From assembly GCA_030698395.1 (NCBI GenBank), contig JAUYKW010000007.1, positions 1 through 37,442 of the forward strand: a stretch of 37,442 nucleotides of DNA, in the 5' to 3' direction. Position 1 is the first letter of the stretch. Each line of letters starts with the position of its first letter. Positions 9,046 through 18,840 of this stretch are shown here, piece by piece. The translations under genes were made by a program, and so were the position numbers. The DNA is from a bacterium. GTDB lineage: Bacteria > Patescibacteriota > Patescibacteriia > UBA9570. The notes under the pieces were generated by a model. It had not been told where the DNA came from and searched no databases. It saw nothing but the letters and a program-made list of their open reading frames with translations.

Positions 9046-9825
9046 ATGAAAGAAATTAGAATTACAAAAAATCAAGACGAAGAAATCTTGCTAAACGATA
9101 CAGCTGATGAAATTAAGGTTGTTATTGAAAAAGGAGTTACTGCTAATATTATAGAAGCTGAATCGCATAAGCGAGTTGAAGTAGAAGTTATGGATGATGC
9201 AGTTGTTAATTATCATTTTGTATATAGTGGAACAGGTGATTTTTTCAAAGAAGCAACTTTGTTAGCTAATGCTCAAATTAATTGGCGTTCGGCAGTTATA
9301 GGTGGAAATAATAATCATGCTGTATCTACGTTACATCAAGGTGCTGGTTCTACTAGTACACATAATGGGATTTTTATTGGTAGAGAGAAAGACAAAATTG
9401 GATTAAATTATTGGAGCGAACACTCAGGCATGCATACTAATGGGAGTATTTTAGTACATGGCATTTTATTAGATTCTGCATATGCTGATTTTCTTGGCAA
9501 CATTAAAATTGCTGAGACTGGCATAGATACGGATGCATCATTAGTGGAGCGTACTTTATTACTAGGAGAAAAAGCTCGGAGTGATTCGGTTCCTCAATTA
9601 GAGATTAGTACAGATGATGTAAGGGCAGCACATAGTTCATCTGTAAGCAGGATAGATGATGAGCAACTATTTTATTTACAAAGTAGGGGAATTCCAAAAG
9701 ACCTAGGCAGACGTTTAATTATTGAGGGCTTCTTACAAGATGTAGTAAATTCCTTTATAATAGACAGGATGAAGAATGAAGTTGAAAAAATAATTGAAGA
9801 ACGCATTTCTTATGATGAATTATAA
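9046..9825 (+). CDS. sufD: SufD/SufB-family Fe-S assembly protein (short SufD)
   Basis: 259 aa, AAHSSSVSRIDDEQLFYLQSRGI motif; follows sufB. Confidence 0.9.
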   Translation: MKEIRITKNQDEEILLNDTADEIKVVIEKGVTANIIEAESHKRVEVEVMDDAVVNYHFVYSGTGDFFKEATLLANAQINWRSAVIGGNNNHAVSTLHQGAGSTSTHNGIFIGREKDKIGLNYWSEHSGMHTNGSILVHGILLDSAYADFLGNIKIAETGIDTDASLVERTLLLGEKARSDSVPQLEISTDDVRAAHSSSVSRIDDEQLFYLQSRGIPKDLGRRLIIEGFLQDVVNSFIIDRMKNEVEKIIEERISYDEL

Positions 9826-11014
9826 GCAGGATTTTCCATTGCTAGCCAAAAATCCAGTAGCTTATCTGGATAATGCTGCATCTACGCAAAAGCCCAAAGT
9901 TGTTATTGATGCGATTTCAAATTTTTATGAAACAAAGTATGCGAATGTTCATCGTGGGTTGTATCAGTTAAGTGAGCAAGCAACTCAGGCATATGAAGAT
10001 GCTAGAGAGGAAGTAAGAACTTTTATTGGCGCTGAAAAGCAAGAGGAGATTATTTTTACCAGTGGTACTACTGCTAGCATTAATTTAGTAGCAAATTCAT
10101 TGGGAGATCTGTTGTTAAAGGTAGGTGATGTTATTTTATTAAATCCAACGGATCATCATAGCAATATTATACCTTGGCAATTAGTAGCAAAACGAATTGG
10201 TGCTGAAATTCAGTGGTTTGATATCACTGCAGATGCAGAAATTGATTTAGAAACAGTTGGCGAGAAGATTACTCCAGAAGTTAAAATTATTGCAGTGGGG
10301 CATATTGCAAATGGATCAGGAATAATAAATCCAATAGCAGAAATAATTGAACATGCTCACAAGCATGACATTCCTGTGGTAGTAGATGCCGCTCAGAGTG
10401 TTCCGCATTTAGCTATAGATGTTCAGAAGTTAGATTGCGATTTTTTAGCTTTTTCTGGTCATAAATTATGTGGCCCAACTGGTAGTGGGGTGCTTTATGG
10501 CAAAGAAAAATGGTTAGAGCGCATGGAGCCTTGGCAAGGAGGAGGCGAAATGATGAGTGAGGTAAGCAGAACAGGGGCTACATGGGCAGAATTGCCAGCT
10601 AAGTTTGAAGCTGGTACGCCAAATATTGCCGGAGCGATTGGTTTGGCTGCAGCGATGAAATATCTAAATGGTATTGGCATGGATGTAATACATGATGCTA
10701 CAAATGAGATTTATAAATACCTAATGATTGAGTTACAGAATCTGGATTATATTACTGTTCTGGGTACATCTGATATGAGTAAGCGAAATAGCATAGCATC
10801 TTTTAAAATAGCAGGTGCACATCCACATGATATTGCTCAAATACTCGATGATAACCAGGTGGCAGTAAGAGCTGGCCATCACTGTGCTCAGCTTTTAATG
10901 GAATGTTGGAATGTAGTTGCTACTACAAGAGCGAGTGTTTACTTTTATAACGATAAAAATGATGTGGATTTATTAATTGCCGGATTACAAGAAGTAAATA
11001 AAATTTTCAAATAG
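9812..11014 (+). CDS. sufS: Cysteine desulfurase SufS
   Basis: PLP motif SGHKLCGPTGSGVLYG, RAGHHCAQ catalytic Cys. Likely start is MMNYKQDFP (9812/9815), overlapping the end of sufD, rather than the ORF-track start at 9794. Confidence 0.95.
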   Translation: MMNYKQDFPLLAKNPVAYLDNAASTQKPKVVIDAISNFYETKYANVHRGLYQLSEQATQAYEDAREEVRTFIGAEKQEEIIFTSGTTASINLVANSLGDLLLKVGDVILLNPTDHHSNIIPWQLVAKRIGAEIQWFDITADAEIDLETVGEKITPEVKIIAVGHIANGSGIINPIAEIIEHAHKHDIPVVVDAAQSVPHLAIDVQKLDCDFLAFSGHKLCGPTGSGVLYGKEKWLERMEPWQGGGEMMSEVSRTGATWAELPAKFEAGTPNIAGAIGLAAAMKYLNGIGMDVIHDATNEIYKYLMIELQNLDYITVLGTSDMSKRNSIASFKIAGAHPHDIAQILDDNQVAVRAGHHCAQLLMECWNVVATTRASVYFYNDKNDVDLLIAGLQEVNKIFK

Positions 11015-11015
11015 A

Positions 11016-11381
11016 ATGAGCTTATATCACGAAGAAATTCTTGAACATTTTAAAGATCCCCAAAATTTTGGTTTGCTTAAAGATGCAACACTTACTAAAA
11101 CCGCTACTAATCCTACATGTGGAGATAATTTTACGTTCACATTGCGGTTAGACAATGATAATAAAGTAGAGGCTGTGGGTTTTGAGGGAGAAGGTTGTGC
11201 TATTAGCACGGCATCAGCATCTTTGTTAACTGAAGAGTTAAAAGGGAAGACAGTTGAGGAAATTCAAAATTTAGATAAAGACTTCATAATGAAAATGTTA
11301 GGTCTTGAATTATCGCCCACACGTCTTAAGTGTGCATTATTGCCCTTAGAAGCATTAACTAAGCAAGAGCCAAGTAATTAA
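11016..11381 (+). CDS. sufU: SufU/IscU-like Fe-S scaffold protein
   Basis: NPTCGD, GEGCAIS and RLKCALLP cysteine motifs; last gene of the SUF operon. Confidence 0.93.
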   Translation: MSLYHEEILEHFKDPQNFGLLKDATLTKTATNPTCGDNFTFTLRLDNDNKVEAVGFEGEGCAISTASASLLTEELKGKTVEEIQNLDKDFIMKMLGLELSPTRLKCALLPLEALTKQEPSN

Positions 11382-11397
11382 TCTATTGGCATCTTCA

Positions 11398-11406
11398 TGT
11401 TATACT
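11398..11406 (+). promoter_or_regulatory. Extended -10 promoter
   Basis: TG-T-TATACT, 6 nt before ATG 11413; weak -35. Confidence 0.5.
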
Positions 11407-11412
11407 GAGCCT

Positions 11413-14247
11413 ATGAATTGGAAGTTTGCACCAATATTATTATTCGGCTTGTTATTGGTTTTTCCTGTAACAGCAGCTACCATTAATATTTCTGGTGATG
11501 GTTGCTTTGTTCGTGAGCAAGATGAAGTAAATTCTGAATACACTATTAGAATGCAGGCAACTACTTGCATATTGACTCTTAATAATACAGAAGTCACATC
11601 TAAACAAGTTACTGTTCTGATTGAAAATATCGATCCAGATTTTGTAACTGTGAATAAATATGATACAGATGATGGTCTAGTGAAAACAGATAATACGTTA
11701 CAATTTATTTACACTTTATCTACGGGAACTGAGGAGATTGAGATTACTCCTTGGCACGAATATGATGAGGAATATTACTTTGTCGCTATGTCTGATAATC
11801 AGGCCTTAGGCACAATCGATGTTAATCCGGTGTTTGAACAAATTTTGCGTCAGGTTAATGTTGTGAATCCAGTATTTTTTACCAATTCTGGTGATTTAGT
11901 TCATGGAAGTAGTACGGAATCTACTATGAGAGAAATGTACGATGCAGTATTTTTTGCATTAGAAGCAGTAGATTCACCAATGTATCCGATTGCTGGAAAT
12001 CATGATTTTGGACCCGGCCTTGATGTATTTGCAGATTATTTTGGTGTAGATGATTATAGCTTTGATTTTGCAAATACTCATTTTGCTGGTTTATCAACTT
12101 CTGGCTCCACTGCAAAGGGTGAAGTTACAGCAGATCAATTAGCTTGGTTGGAAACGGATCTTAGTGTTACAAGCAAAACACATTCAATTGCTTTTTTTCA
12201 TCATCCAATTGCAGTTCCAACTTGGGCAAATGTCAGTTCATTTTACTTAACTGAAGATGAGCGATTGCAATTAGCAGAAACTGTAGATAATGCTGGTGTA
12301 CATACAAGTATAGTTGGTCATGCACATGGATATGATTATCGCTTATTGTCAGCCTCTGATGCTTCTACAATTACTAATGGTTTCTACCAATTAATTACAG
12401 GTGGCGCTGGAGGTAGCTTGGCTCAACCCGATGGTGCTTATCATTTTATATTGATGCACGTAACAGCAGATGATGTGGTTCCGCTAGTTATAGATAAAAA
12501 TGATTTTGATACCATTGTTGAATACGATAATAATGATGGAACTAGTGAGATTGCTACAGCTGAAGTAACTAACGATGCCAGCGAAGATTTGCCATACCTG
12601 CGTTTGAAATTTAAATTAAATAGTGATTATGACTCATACGTACTTTATGATGAGGATGGAGTTTTTTATGATGATTTTTATTTTCATACATTTGATGATT
12701 ATACTGCTCTATACTTTGAAACTAATGCTCTAGCTAATTCTAATCATACTTATACTGTTGCGCCAGCAACTAATGTTCATGAAGATAGGATCAATACTGT
12801 GAGTTCGTCTGGGCAGGTATCTTATGATATTTATCCAGAAACCAGTAATACAGCAGTAGTGGGATTTGTAGCAGATCCTAAAAAAAGAACTACGCAGGTT
12901 ACCAATATTGATTGGGGATCTGCCGGCGAAAATTATTCACGTTCTTGGACTGAGACGCCAGAGTTAAAGAAGATTAGTACAACATATACAGTTGGTGATT
13001 TACCAAGTCGTCGTCTGTTTGAGATTAATGTTAATGGAAAGTATTTCACCAGAGCTGGAACTAATAGTACGGGAAGTTTGAACTTTGTATATACACCGAA
13101 CGTTGTAAGTAGAGATATTAGCATGACTATGCTTGATAATAAACTTGCGGAAGATGTTGTAATTGCACCATATAATTCAGGCTCGCCACATGTTCGAATA
13201 TTTGATCCGGCTGGTAAGACTTTAACTAGTTGGATGGGCATAAGTAAAAACAATAACGGTGCTCATAATATAATTCAGGCAAATATAAAGGGTAACGATG
13301 AAAGGGAAGTAGTACTTAGTTCTGGATTAGACAGCGGTGGATCAATGGAGGTGTATTATCGAGACGGTGATCATATAGCCAGCAAGAAACCTTATGGTTC
13401 TACTTATAATGCTGGAGTACTTGTAAAGTCAGGTGATTTAAATGGTAACGGATATGATGAGCTAGTTACTGTGCCTGAGCAGGGTAATGCCCTGTTAAAG
13501 ATTTATCGTTATAATAAAAAGAAAGGTAATTTGCGTAAGATAGCAGCAAAAAAAGTATTTGGTGATAATTTTTTAGGTGATGTTAGTATAGAAATATCAG
13601 ATTTAGACGCAGATGGTAAAGCTGAAATTTTAGTAACGGATTCTACCGCTAATACACCACTTCTAAAAGTATATAAACTAAGGAAAGGTAAAATCAGGTT
13701 AGTTGCTAGGACAAACATACCCACAGAGTATGGAGATGCTGTAATAGCTGCTGGTGATTTTAAAGCAAATGGAAATAAATTAATTGCTCTTTTTTTGCAA
13801 GCTACAAATGATAAGCCAGATAGATTGCAAATATATAAATTAACAGACAAAAACACATTACATCTAGTAACAAAGAGACAATTAGAGACGGGATTGACTG
13901 GAAATGTTAAAATGATTGCAGGTGATGTAGATAAGAGTGGACGGGATGCACTAATTATGACAGCTGATAATGCAACATACTTTCAAGGTTATCGTGTTAC
14001 TAAGAAAAATAAAGCAAATCGCTTATTTAATAAATATCCCTTTGGGGAATCTTATAGTGGAGGAATTAATATTGGGCTAGTTGATAGTCAAAGTGATTGG
14101 GATGCGGAAATCGTGACAACTCAGTTAGCAGAACCCACCAGAATAAAGGTATGGAACTACCATAAAAAAACGAGTGAATTACGAGAATTAAGTAGTTGGC
14201 TAGCCTATGATAATATTTTTTCCGGAGGAGCAAATTTAGCAAATTAA
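11413..14247 (+). CDS. Secreted calcineurin-like metallophosphoesterase with FG-GAP/VCBS-like repeats
   Basis: Signal peptide MNWKFAPILLFGLLLVFPVTAA; MSDNQ, SGDLVHG, GNHD, FFHHP, GHAHG; C-terminal repeats such as GDLNGNGYDELV, SDLDADGKAEILV, GDVDKSGRDALIM. Start moved from 11386 because the -10 box lies between. Confidence 0.88.
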   Translation: MNWKFAPILLFGLLLVFPVTAATINISGDGCFVREQDEVNSEYTIRMQATTCILTLNNTEVTSKQVTVLIENIDPDFVTVNKYDTDDGLVKTDNTLQFIYTLSTGTEEIEITPWHEYDEEYYFVAMSDNQALGTIDVNPVFEQILRQVNVVNPVFFTNSGDLVHGSSTESTMREMYDAVFFALEAVDSPMYPIAGNHDFGPGLDVFADYFGVDDYSFDFANTHFAGLSTSGSTAKGEVTADQLAWLETDLSVTSKTHSIAFFHHPIAVPTWANVSSFYLTEDERLQLAETVDNAGVHTSIVGHAHGYDYRLLSASDASTITNGFYQLITGGAGGSLAQPDGAYHFILMHVTADDVVPLVIDKNDFDTIVEYDNNDGTSEIATAEVTNDASEDLPYLRLKFKLNSDYDSYVLYDEDGVFYDDFYFHTFDDYTALYFETNALANSNHTYTVAPATNVHEDRINTVSSSGQVSYDIYPETSNTAVVGFVADPKKRTTQVTNIDWGSAGENYSRSWTETPELKKISTTYTVGDLPSRRLFEINVNGKYFTRAGTNSTGSLNFVYTPNVVSRDISMTMLDNKLAEDVVIAPYNSGSPHVRIFDPAGKTLTSWMGISKNNNGAHNIIQANIKGNDEREVVLSSGLDSGGSMEVYYRDGDHIASKKPYGSTYNAGVLVKSGDLNGNGYDELVTVPEQGNALLKIYRYNKKKGNLRKIAAKKVFGDNFLGDVSIEISDLDADGKAEILVTDSTANTPLLKVYKLRKGKIRLVARTNIPTEYGDAVIAAGDFKANGNKLIALFLQATNDKPDRLQIYKLTDKNTLHLVTKRQLETGLTGNVKMIAGDVDKSGRDALIMTADNATYFQGYRVTKKNKANRLFNKYPFGESYSGGINIGLVDSQSDWDAEIVTTQLAEPTRIKVWNYHKKTSELRELSSWLAYDNIFSGGANLAN

Positions 14248-14256
14248 AAAACATAT

Positions 14257-14691
14257 ATGTCAGAAAAAAAAGATCAACCAAATAATAAACAGCTCTGGAC
14301 AATAATGTTAGCAGTTTTGGGTATTGCTTTATTCATTTTCATTATGTATCTAGTAGCAAATATAGACACTACAGAGAGTGAAGAGATGATCGAGGATAAA
14401 GTTGAGGAAGTGGAACGTAAGCCTGTAACATCAGAACTTGTGATAATTCATAAGAATAGTACTGCTAAAGTTTCCTTATTTGATTTGCAAATAGAATTAG
14501 TACAACATGATGTAGCTGTGAACGATTCAATCAATTCTAAACTAAAAATTTCAACATTATCATCGGCTGAGCTGATTGATGAGCTGAGTTTTACATCTTT
14601 AGATGAAGGCCAAGATATTCCAGGATACAATATACAAATAGTTAGCACTACAGAGTTGGCAGCTCAAGTGTTGATTTCAAAGATAGATTAA
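14257..14691 (+). CDS. Hypothetical single-TM anchored protein
   Basis: 144 aa, N-terminal TM segment LWTIMLAVLGIALFIFIMYLVA. Confidence 0.65.
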   Translation: MSEKKDQPNNKQLWTIMLAVLGIALFIFIMYLVANIDTTESEEMIEDKVEEVERKPVTSELVIIHKNSTAKVSLFDLQIELVQHDVAVNDSINSKLKISTLSSAELIDELSFTSLDEGQDIPGYNIQIVSTTELAAQVLISKID

Positions 14692-14878
14692 GTTGTTAGT
14701 TGAATAAGGCAGCGAGTTTTGTGTTGTAATTACAGGACTAATGTGAATTGTAAATCTATAGTCTGTTGGTAGTTTTGGGAATAGTTTGTCTACTTGCGTC
14801 TAATAATAGGAGTGCTAACATTAGGGTACCAAGAAAGTTAATTTTATTCATATGTTTGATAATTTAGTAAATTAACTT

Positions 14879-15676
14879 ATGATTCCAGGTAATTTTTTAC
14901 AACTAGTATTTCCAAATTTGGAATCAGCTACTCATTGTTCCATAAATAGAATGGCTTATTTGTTGTTAGAAAAGAATTTTCCTAATATTAACTTACCGCA
15001 TTGGAAGAAAATAAATTATTTCGAAGGTCTTAGAGGAGTTGATGGACTATGGTTGAGGAGTAAACATATAACGTCGCGCTCAACTTTTAATCCAAACAAT
15101 TCTCAAGGTTCCGGAATAAAAGAAGTGGGATTTCAGTATGGTCAACTAGTTAAGGCATTGAAGAATGGAAAAAGTGAAGAAATTGCTAGGAGGTCTGCAT
15201 TTGTAGCGCATGTGATTACAGATGTTTGCACGCCTCCTCATCAGCATGGCAAGAAGATCCCAATTAATTTTCAGCGGTGGTTTTTATGGAAAGCAAAAAA
15301 TGATTGGCAAGATGATGCAAGTAATCATGCAATGTTCGAAGTGTCCTCTGCTTTTCGAATATTGTTTAAAAATGCGAAGTTAAAGTTAAACAAAAAAGTA
15401 GAATTTTCTAATCTGAGAGCTGGCAGAGAGAAAAAAATTAAACTCTTTCAAAAAAAGTTAATCAATCAAGTTGTTCGAATTGAAAAGCTAGGTTTATATC
15501 ATGAGTATAAAAAGAAAGGTTGGACAAGAAATATAGAAGAATCAATGACCAAGAAGCTTTTACCAGAAGTTGCTGTTTTGGTAGCGTCTGCCTGGTATAT
15601 GGCAATGGCAGAAAGTAAGCAGTTAGCTAGAACGAATTTGTCCGTTACTAGAAATAAGCCACTTATAGGTAGTTAG
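14879..15676 (+). CDS. Zinc-dependent phospholipase C / S1-P1 nuclease-like fold protein
   Basis: Metal-ligand-like motif AFVAHVITDVCTPPHQHG plus downstream NHAMFE; overall all-alpha pattern. Confidence 0.65.
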   Translation: MIPGNFLQLVFPNLESATHCSINRMAYLLLEKNFPNINLPHWKKINYFEGLRGVDGLWLRSKHITSRSTFNPNNSQGSGIKEVGFQYGQLVKALKNGKSEEIARRSAFVAHVITDVCTPPHQHGKKIPINFQRWFLWKAKNDWQDDASNHAMFEVSSAFRILFKNAKLKLNKKVEFSNLRAGREKKIKLFQKKLINQVVRIEKLGLYHEYKKKGWTRNIEESMTKKLLPEVAVLVASAWYMAMAESKQLARTNLSVTRNKPLIGS

Positions 15677-16885
15677 TTCTTGCAGACCCATTGGTCCGCG
15701 AGCATGTAATTTTTGTGTGGAGATGCCTACTTCGGCACCAAGGCCGAATTCGAATCCGTCCGTGAAAGCAGTTGACGTATTAACATATACAGCAGCGGCA
15801 TCAATAATTTTTGTGAACTTGCCAGCTTTTTTCTTGTTTGTTGTCATTATTGCTTCCGAATGTCCTGAAGTTTTCTCTTGAATGAAGTTTACAGCCTCAT
15901 CAAATCCATCTACAGTTTTTATTGATAGTTTCATTGCAAGAAATTCTTTGCCATAGTGTTGAGGTTTTGCTTGCTGGAGTAATTTTTCTGGATAAGTTTT
16001 TGCTAACACTTTATAACTAGCTGGATCAGCATAAATTATAACTTGGTGTTTCTGAATTTCTTTTGCAAATGTTGGTAGAAATTTATTCAGTGCTAATTTA
16101 TCTATTACTAAACAATCTAGAGCATTACACACCGTGCAACGACGTACTTTTGCATTGATACTTACTTGAACAGCTTTTTCCATATCTGCTGTTTTTTCTA
16201 TATAAGTATGACAAACGCCTGCTCCTGTTTCTATCACAGGAACACTAGCTTCATTTCTAACAAACTGAATGAGTTTATCGCTCCCTCTAGGGATTACAAT
16301 ATCTATGTAATCATGAGCATGTAAAAGTTGTTTTGTCAGATCTCGATTAAACGGATCTATAAGCTGTACACCTTCAGAATCTAGATTATTTTGTTTTAGT
16401 GATTGTTTGATATATTTTACTAATGCCAAGTTGCTGTTATAGGCATCTCTACTACCTTTTAGAATAATGGCGTTTCCAGATTTTAGACTGAGACTGAATA
16501 TTTCAATTGTTACATTTGGTCTTGCTTCATAAATTACTCCTAATACACCAATTGGTACTCTAACTTTTGAAACTGTAATGCCGGATGGACGTTTTTTCTT
16601 TTCTAGAACTTCTCCAATAGGATCCTTTAGTTTTACAACGGCTCGTAAGCTATCACAGATTGATTTTATTCTAGGTTCAGTTAGTTGCAAGCGATCAGTT
16701 AACGGGTAATTACTAGGAAGATCAGCGAAGTCTTTGTGATTAGCTTTTATTATTAAAGCTCTGTTGTTCCATAAGTTGTTTGCTAAATCAACTAAAACTT
16801 TATTCTTTTGTGATGTAGACAATTGATTAAACTCATACGAGGCATGTCGTGCTTTGCTTAATTGTTTTTGGAGGTTTTTATTCAT
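15623..16885 (-). CDS. proA: Glutamate-5-semialdehyde dehydrogenase (gamma-glutamyl phosphate reductase)
   Basis: GVIYEARPNVTIEIFSLSLKSGNAIILKGS, catalytic-Cys region RRCTVCNALDCLVID, FGLGAEVGISTQKLHARGPMGLQELTTYKW. Start set to MNKNLQ. Confidence 0.96.
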   Translation of the reverse strand: MNKNLQKQLSKARHASYEFNQLSTSQKNKVLVDLANNLWNNRALIIKANHKDFADLPSNYPLTDRLQLTEPRIKSICDSLRAVVKLKDPIGEVLEKKKRPSGITVSKVRVPIGVLGVIYEARPNVTIEIFSLSLKSGNAIILKGSRDAYNSNLALVKYIKQSLKQNNLDSEGVQLIDPFNRDLTKQLLHAHDYIDIVIPRGSDKLIQFVRNEASVPVIETGAGVCHTYIEKTADMEKAVQVSINAKVRRCTVCNALDCLVIDKLALNKFLPTFAKEIQKHQVIIYADPASYKVLAKTYPEKLLQQAKPQHYGKEFLAMKLSIKTVDGFDEAVNFIQEKTSGHSEAIMTTNKKKAGKFTKIIDAAAVYVNTSTAFTDGFEFGLGAEVGISTQKLHARGPMGLQELTTYKWLISSNGQIRSS

Positions 16886-17688
16886 TGTATTTCTGATAAT
16901 TCTTTTGCTCTTTGAAACGCTGTGGCCATTGCTTTTGTCCAAGCTGCTTGGAGCTCTGATTTTGGAAGCGATTCAATTGCGGCTTCTGTAGTGCCACCTT
17001 TTGAAGTTACTTGTTGTCTGAGAGTTGCGGGTAATTCTGGAGTTTCATGCAATAGTTCTCCCGTACCTCTAATAGTTTGTTCAATTAATAATGTAGCTTG
17101 TTTTTCATCAAAGCCTAATTCTTGGGCAGCGTTCATTAGTTGTTCCGCAAATAAGAAAACATACGCTGGCCCGGATCCGCTTACGGCCGTTGCTTTATCA
17201 ATCATTAAATCTGAATCAACATGCATTTGTTTTCCAAATGATATTAATAATCGCTCTACAAATTCTCTTTCATCAGTTGTTACTTCCTCGGTTGCTGTCC
17301 ATACAGTCATGCCCATGCCTATTCTTGCAGGAGTATTTGGCATTGTTCTAACTATTTTTGTACTTCCTAAACTTTGCTTAATTTTGACCATGCTTATTCC
17401 AGCCATAACAGATATGATCAACTTATTTTTCGCTTGATTATTCAAGGCACTTGCTACAGATAAGAAATCTTGTGGTTTAATTGCCAGCATAATAATGTCA
17501 GCATTTTCTGCTAAGTTAGCAGCAAGCGGAATGGCTTTTATCCTGAATTCTTTTTGTAATTTAGTGGCATTATTTGGATTGCGATCTGCTACTATTACGT
17601 TATCTGGATTCGTTAATGAAATTGAACCCTCTATTAATATAGAACCAATTGTACCACCACCGATTATTAATATTTTTGGGAGCTCCAT
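16882..17688 (-). CDS. proC: Pyrroline-5-carboxylate reductase
   Basis: IGGGTIGSILIEG Rossmann motif, VRTMPNTPARIGMGMT, AVSGSGPAYVFLFAEQ, VTSKGGTTEAAI. Confidence 0.96.
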   Translation of the reverse strand: MELPKILIIGGGTIGSILIEGSISLTNPDNVIVADRNPNNATKLQKEFRIKAIPLAANLAENADIIMLAIKPQDFLSVASALNNQAKNKLIISVMAGISMVKIKQSLGSTKIVRTMPNTPARIGMGMTVWTATEEVTTDEREFVERLLISFGKQMHVDSDLMIDKATAVSGSGPAYVFLFAEQLMNAAQELGFDEKQATLLIEQTIRGTGELLHETPELPATLRQQVTSKGGTTEAAIESLPKSELQAAWTKAMATAFQRAKELSEIQ

Positions 17689-18786
17689 TTAAACGTATAG
17701 TAATTTAAGTTTATTAGCATGTACTACAGGTTTTTCTATTTTAGTTTTCTTTTTTATCTTGCTAGATAATTCCTCAGAATCATATCCAACCATACCACAT
17801 GCTACAATTTGGCCTTTTTCATTTTCTATACTTATAATATCGCCTTTGCGAAATCTACCTTCAATTTGTGTTATTCCTACACCTAATAAACTCTTTCTTT
17901 CTTTGATGGCTTTTTCAGCACCTTCGTCTATTATAACTGAGCCATAATTGTTGCGAGCAGATAAGAACCATCTAATTTTTGCTTGCTCAGACTGTGATGG
18001 AACCATTGGTGGAATAAATACAGTTCCAGGTGGGGTTTCATCCATTAATAAGCTATATACTTTTAGATCCATTCCATTTGCTATGACAGTTTGAATACCT
18101 GCGTACCATGCAAGTCGCGCTGCTTCGATTTTTGCATACATGCCACCAATTCCTTCTTTGCTTGTTTCATTATTTATTAATCGTAATAAAACATCAGGAT
18201 CTTTTACTGTATGAAATTTTTTCGCTGTTTTATCTTTGAATGGATTTTTATCATAAACTCCACTAGTATCTGTCATTAAAACCAATCGATCAGCGTCAAG
18301 TGCTATTGATACAACTGCAGCAAGGCCATCGTTTCCTCCGGCTGATAATTCTAATGTGGTTATTACATCATTTCCATTAATAAGTGGAACAATACGCTCT
18401 TCTAACATGTGATTCAGTACTGCGGTTGTATTGTAATATCTATTTAATTCAGAAAATGTATTACGAGTTAATAGTGCTTGGCTGATTGTAATACCAAGCT
18501 GATCAAATGCTTCGATGAAAGCATGTACGATATATGGTTGTCCAACCGCAGCATATAATTGACGGCGGGCAATTTTAGTATATTTTGATTTTTCTTCTGG
18601 AGTAAGTTGAACATGATTTTTGCCTTCACTCGCAGCGCCGGAACAAACAACAACAATATCATTATCCTCGTGAATTTTTTTTATCTCGGTAGCTAGAGCT
18701 AAAATCCAAGCTTGATCTAATTTACTCTTACCATTTAAGAGCACACTTGAACCTAGTTTAATAACTACGCGTTTTCGATCACTCAT
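17689..18786 (-). CDS. proB: Glutamate 5-kinase with PUA domain
   Basis: VIKLGSSVLL, VVVCSGAASEG, GNDGLAAVVSIALDADRLVLMTDTSGVYDKNP, GIGGMYAKIEAARLAWYAGIQTVIANG. Start MSDRKRV at 18786, since the ORF-track N-terminus lies within the promoter. Confidence 0.95.
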   Translation of the reverse strand: MSDRKRVVIKLGSSVLLNGKSKLDQAWILALATEIKKIHEDNDIVVVCSGAASEGKNHVQLTPEEKSKYTKIARRQLYAAVGQPYIVHAFIEAFDQLGITISQALLTRNTFSELNRYYNTTAVLNHMLEERIVPLINGNDVITTLELSAGGNDGLAAVVSIALDADRLVLMTDTSGVYDKNPFKDKTAKKFHTVKDPDVLLRLINNETSKEGIGGMYAKIEAARLAWYAGIQTVIANGMDLKVYSLLMDETPPGTVFIPPMVPSQSEQAKIRWFLSARNNYGSVIIDEGAEKAIKERKSLLGVGITQIEGRFRKGDIISIENEKGQIVACGMVGYDSEELSSKIKKKTKIEKPVVHANKLKLLYV

Positions 18787-18793
18787 GACCCAA

Positions 18794-18822
18794 ATCATAG
18801 TGATTTTTATATTTATTGTCAA
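18794..18822 (-). promoter_or_regulatory. Predicted sigma70 promoter of proBCA
   Basis: Minus strand TTGACA (18817-18822), 17 nt spacer, TATGAT (18794-18799), 7 nt to ATG at 18786. Confidence 0.78.
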
Positions 18823-18840
18823 TGTGATATTATATGTTTT

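Noticed and set aside
6427-11381. Alternative genetic code (UGA recoding)
   Set aside because: TGA functions as a stop, e.g. the ATGA overlap at 6822-6825, and genes are intact under the standard bacterial code.
11413-12500. Metallophosphoesterase first motif DNQ instead of DxH
   Set aside because: DxQ-type variants occur within the calcineurin-like superfamily, and the GD, GNHD, H and GHxH motifs are intact, so inactivation is not supported.
16922-17437. 171-aa plus-strand ORF opposite proC
   Set aside because: Antisense to a well-supported gene; no independent coding signal.
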